Origin: Opitutia bacterium
GTDB taxonomy: Bacteria; Verrucomicrobiota; Verrucomicrobiia; Opitutales; Seribacteraceae
DNA length: 6,106 nt
Direction of reading: 5' to 3'
Assembly: GCA_018646565.1 (NCBI GenBank)
Contig: JABGUO010000421.1
Location: forward strand, 1-6,106
Of this stretch, positions 3,703 to 6,106 are shown one piece after another. Position numbers and translations under genes: made by a program. The notes under the pieces are model-generated. The model was not told the DNA's origin and made no database searches. It worked only from the letters and a program-made list of their open reading frames with translations. Each line of letters starts with the position of its first letter. The stretch's first letter is position 1.

Positions 3703-6106
3703 ATGATATCCACCTGTTTATCCGTATGCAGGCAAGGTTGGTTTGGTGTCCCATTGTTTCTTTTGGGTATTGCCAGTCTTGCTTTCAGTCAACTTGTTCA
3801 AGAAGCTGAAATTGAATCACTTCCACCTGATCAACAGGCTCAATACATAGAATCCAAATTAGGTCTATTAGATGGGCGCCTTAAGGAGGTGAAGAAAGAA
3901 CAGGGAAGTAATCAATTTAGTGCAAATAGAAGTTCTGCAAATGGAGATTTAAAACAACTTGTCTCTGCCTATGGTGCTAATGATTCTAAGTCCATTTCGA
4001 TTCGCAATCAATTAGATGTCGCAGATCGAAATTGGATGGTTCGTACTGAAGAGATTGCTCAAGGTATTTCGTCTGTAGATAGTCGTTTGAACGAAGCAAC
4101 TCTTATCTTTGATGATTTGAAGGAAAACTTCGCCGGGCGACTTGAAGAAGCAGCCCCGGCCTTGCGAGTTCTTCAAGAAAACTTGTTGCGAACTGAAACG
4201 GAAGTGGATGCTCTCACCAATTTATCCCGAAATGCGGTATCTGAGGCCATTCAATCTTATTCCAATATTCAGGCAGAGAGTAACTTACTCGCTGTTCGAG
4301 CAGTCCCTACAGCACCTAGAACTGGTAACGGTGCAAGTGCTTACTCACCCAAAGCCCAACAGGTGGCAAATGTAATAAAAGCAAAAGAAGCAGTTGCCTT
4401 AGGTTCCTCAGGTCGTTTTTCCCCATCGATTAATACAGATGCAGGTTTCGTACAGGTGAGGAGTGAACAAAATAATGGATATGAGTCATCTGAGATTATT
4501 GATCGTTTAAAAACTGAACTTGCGACTTCAAAATCTGTTCAGAGCGAACTTTCTGCCGATACTGCTGATATGCAAGGAGACTTAAGGAAAGCCTACCGCG
4601 AAATTGTTTCATTGCAGAATAATTTAAAAGAGACTCAAATGTTAGCGAGAGGTTTAGAGGAGTCTAAAAATTCTCTTTGGGCGACGGAAAATGGTCAAGT
4701 ACCTACTGCCCGGAGTGTGAGCGGTAGAATTAATAAATTGGAACAAGATTTGCAACTTGCCCGTGAAGATCTTAGGTCCTCCAGGCAAACTTTGCTCGTG
4801 GAGCAAGAGCGTTCCAATGCGATGGTTCGTTCGGTAACAAATGAGCTCGAAAGAACGCGATCCGACCTTGATGCTGCCAGAACAGCTACTATGTCATCAG
4901 GGAGTGATACGATACGTCTTGCCTCTCTTGAGCGTGAGCTCAATGAGACGAGGAGAGCGCTACAGATGGCACAAATGGCACCAATGGACTCCACTCAAGA
5001 ATCTTACTTAACCTTGCAAAACGAATTAAGAAAATCTTTGGGGGAAATTACCCGAATGCAGATTGAGCTCAATGAAAAAGATGAGCTCGAAGCTCAACTA
5101 GTAAAGCTGAAAAGTTCTATGGAAGGATTTGGAGATTCACCGAATCGAAATAACAGTTCGGAATATGTAAACAAACTCTTGATCGATCTTAATGCAGCAA
5201 AACGTGAAGTAGAAAAGGCAAAATCTATAAACAGGGCAGGTCGGCAGGATCTTGTTGAACGCGTTGCATCGTTAGAAGATGAATTGAAAATTTCTAATAT
5301 AAAATTGAAGAAGACGCAGACTGAGTTTGAAGCGTCACAGGAAAAGATTGCTCGTCGGGAATTCGAATACGCAACGACAATTCAACGACTGGAAGAAGAT
5401 GCGCAAGTCGCTCAGGATTCATTGCGAGATGCATCACTCGGTAAATTACCTGCTATTCCATTTGTGGATGAAATGGAAAGAAATCTCGCAGATTCAGAAG
5501 CTCGGATTAAAACTTTATCCAATCGTTTCGAATCTGAACAGAGTAAAGCCACAGAATTAATTGATGGATTACAGGTCGAACTCGATTCTGCTGTGGTTCG
5601 GCAAAAACGTGCGTTAGATCAATTAGCGAGGAGAGAGCTCGATTTAGAGGGCAAGGATTTGGAGTTAAAACAAGCCCAGGCAGATGCAAAAAAACTCAAG
5701 GAGGAACTGGAGGTGGTAAAAGTAATTGCAGGTCAACTCGAAGATTTGAATACTGTGCTAGAGGAGACTAAAAGAACACAAAATTCACAATCTGGTAGTT
5801 TAGATCAGGTAGTGCAATCATTACGCGAAGAATTAAATCAAGCGAAAGTCGAGCTTGTCTTTTCCAATGAAGACAAGGAAAGATACATGCAGGATTCAGC
5901 AAAAATAATTAGTTCCTTGGAATTACAGCTCGAAAATACACGTAATCAATTACTTGCCGAACAAGAAAACCAAGCGGATCAGTCCAATGAATCAAAAGAA
6001 CTCGTTCTTGATTTAAAAAGTGAACTCGATGTTGCCCGAACCGAAATTTCTCGGATGAAATCGGCTGGATTAGGAGAATCTGTGGAAACTAAGCAAGCAG
6101 TTTCTC
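3703..6106 (+). CDS. exported coiled-coil protein of unknown function (3' partial)
   Basis: The frame is open from ATG 3703 to the window end, 801 codons without a stop, so the gene continues to the right. The last upstream in-frame stop is TAA at 3652. ATG is preferred over TTG at 3682 because it leads directly into a signal peptide: R10, a hydrophobic core at about 13-28 and a likely cut after A-F-S29. Both cysteines (C5, C9) lie in the signal; the visible mature part has none. Residues 35-195 are mainly helical and polar. Residues 200-255 are a flexible Ala/Ser/Gly/Pro-containing linker. From about 256 on it is almost continuous predicted coiled coil, with proline- or glycine-bearing breaks near 330-340, 397-401, 425-430, 475-485 and 580-587, and no proline from 587 to 801. 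Export to the periplasm or cell surface is inferred. No enzymatic domain is recognised. Similarity searches will probably hit SMC, myosin-like or other long coiled coils by composition only, so those names should not be adopted. A structural, envelope-spanning or scaffold role is a guess. Confidence 0.85.
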   Translation, partial: MISTCLSVCRQGWFGVPLFLLGIASLAFSQLVQEAEIESLPPDQQAQYIESKLGLLDGRLKEVKKEQGSNQFSANRSSANGDLKQLVSAYGANDSKSISIRNQLDVADRNWMVRTEEIAQGISSVDSRLNEATLIFDDLKENFAGRLEEAAPALRVLQENLLRTETEVDALTNLSRNAVSEAIQSYSNIQAESNLLAVRAVPTAPRTGNGASAYSPKAQQVANVIKAKEAVALGSSGRFSPSINTDAGFVQVRSEQNNGYESSEIIDRLKTELATSKSVQSELSADTADMQGDLRKAYREIVSLQNNLKETQMLARGLEESKNSLWATENGQVPTARSVSGRINKLEQDLQLAREDLRSSRQTLLVEQERSNAMVRSVTNELERTRSDLDAARTATMSSGSDTIRLASLERELNETRRALQMAQMAPMDSTQESYLTLQNELRKSLGEITRMQIELNEKDELEAQLVKLKSSMEGFGDSPNRNNSSEYVNKLLIDLNAAKREVEKAKSINRAGRQDLVERVASLEDELKISNIKLKKTQTEFEASQEKIARREFEYATTIQRLEEDAQVAQDSLRDASLGKLPAIPFVDEMERNLADSEARIKTLSNRFESEQSKATELIDGLQVELDSAVVRQKRALDQLARRELDLEGKDLELKQAQADAKKLKEELEVVKVIAGQLEDLNTVLEETKRTQNSQSGSLDQVVQSLREELNQAKVELVFSNEDKERYMQDSAKIISSLELQLENTRNQLLAEQENQADQSNESKELVLDLKSELDVARTEISRMKSAGLGESVETKQAVS
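4507..6048 (+). repeat. degenerate leucine-anchored motif repeated along the coiled coil
   Basis: A motif of the form L-x-x-[E/D/N/Q]-L, often followed by a basic residue 3-5 positions later, recurs with its first hydrophobic residue at 269, 304, 346, 378, 409, 438, 452, 462, 492, 524, 591, 623, 665, 707, 739 and 771 of the protein. Examples are LEQDLQLARED (346), LERELNETRRA (409), LREELNQAKVE (707) and LKSELDVARTE (771). Steps of 31-32 residues occur six times; steps of 35 or 42 (whole heptads) occur four times. 32 equals three heptads plus one hendecad, so the spacing may reflect a mixed coiled-coil periodicity or old internal duplication. Positions were assigned by hand and the motif is loose, so chance and selection bias are possible. 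Confidence 0.4.

Noticed and set aside
274..3833. TGATCA palindromes near gene boundaries (15, 274, 1897, 3634, 3828) as possible FNR-like or other operators
   Set aside because: Most lie inside coding sequence, half-site spacing does not match TTGAT-N4-ATCAA, and five copies in 6 kb is only a mild excess.
4142..4375. Plus-strand 77-codon frame starting inside the coiled-coil gene
   Set aside because: It is shifted by one base relative to the long open frame that continues unbroken through the region.
4695..4994. Open frame of 99 codons on the - strand
   Set aside because: It is fully antisense to the coiled-coil gene, is rich in Ser/Arg/Leu as expected from reversed Glu/Ala/Arg codons, and has no supporting start signal.
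3703..6106. SMC/Rad50-type chromosome protein
   Set aside because: It starts with a signal peptide rather than a Walker A ATPase head, so resemblance would be compositional only.

Overview
This window holds the distal end of a respiratory complex I operon on the + strand, then one leucine tRNA on the - strand, then the beginning of a very long gene for an exported coiled-coil protein that runs off the right edge. By eye the DNA is moderately AT-rich. Start codons lack clear Shine-Dalgarno sequences, the nuo genes follow the usual nuoL-nuoM-nuoN order, and NuoM belongs to a divergent-looking branch. This fits a free-living, probably Gram-negative bacterium. A Verrucomicrobiota/PVC-type lineage is my best guess, from general resemblance only, and nothing in the window proves it.

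Layout. Positions 1-252 are the C-terminal end of nuoL. Positions 266-1906 are complete nuoM and 1908-3455 complete nuoN; only one base separates the nuoM stop from the nuoN start. These three subunits are the antiporter-like, proton-translocating modules of the membrane arm of NADH:quinone oxidoreductase. nuoN appears to end the operon, with a weak hairpin plus T-rich candidate terminator at its very end. Only 14 bp later, convergent on the - strand, lies tRNA-Leu(UAG) with an encoded CCA (3470-3554). The 148 bp from 3555 to 3702 is a divergent promoter region. It contains a good promoter candidate for the tRNA, a second candidate further upstream, and one or two candidates for the gene to the right.

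From 3703 an uninterrupted frame reads to the window end (801 codons, no stop). It encodes a signal peptide followed by a cysteine-free, Glu/Lys/Arg/Gln/Leu-rich sequence that is mostly predicted coiled coil. Its function is unknown to me. A leucine-anchored motif recurs in it, often 31-32 residues apart.

The two most interesting points are these. First, the central TM7 lysine of NuoM, part of the proton path in well-studied complex I, appears to be leucine here, while NuoN keeps all its expected charged residues. Second, the exported coiled-coil protein has a quasi-regular internal architecture.
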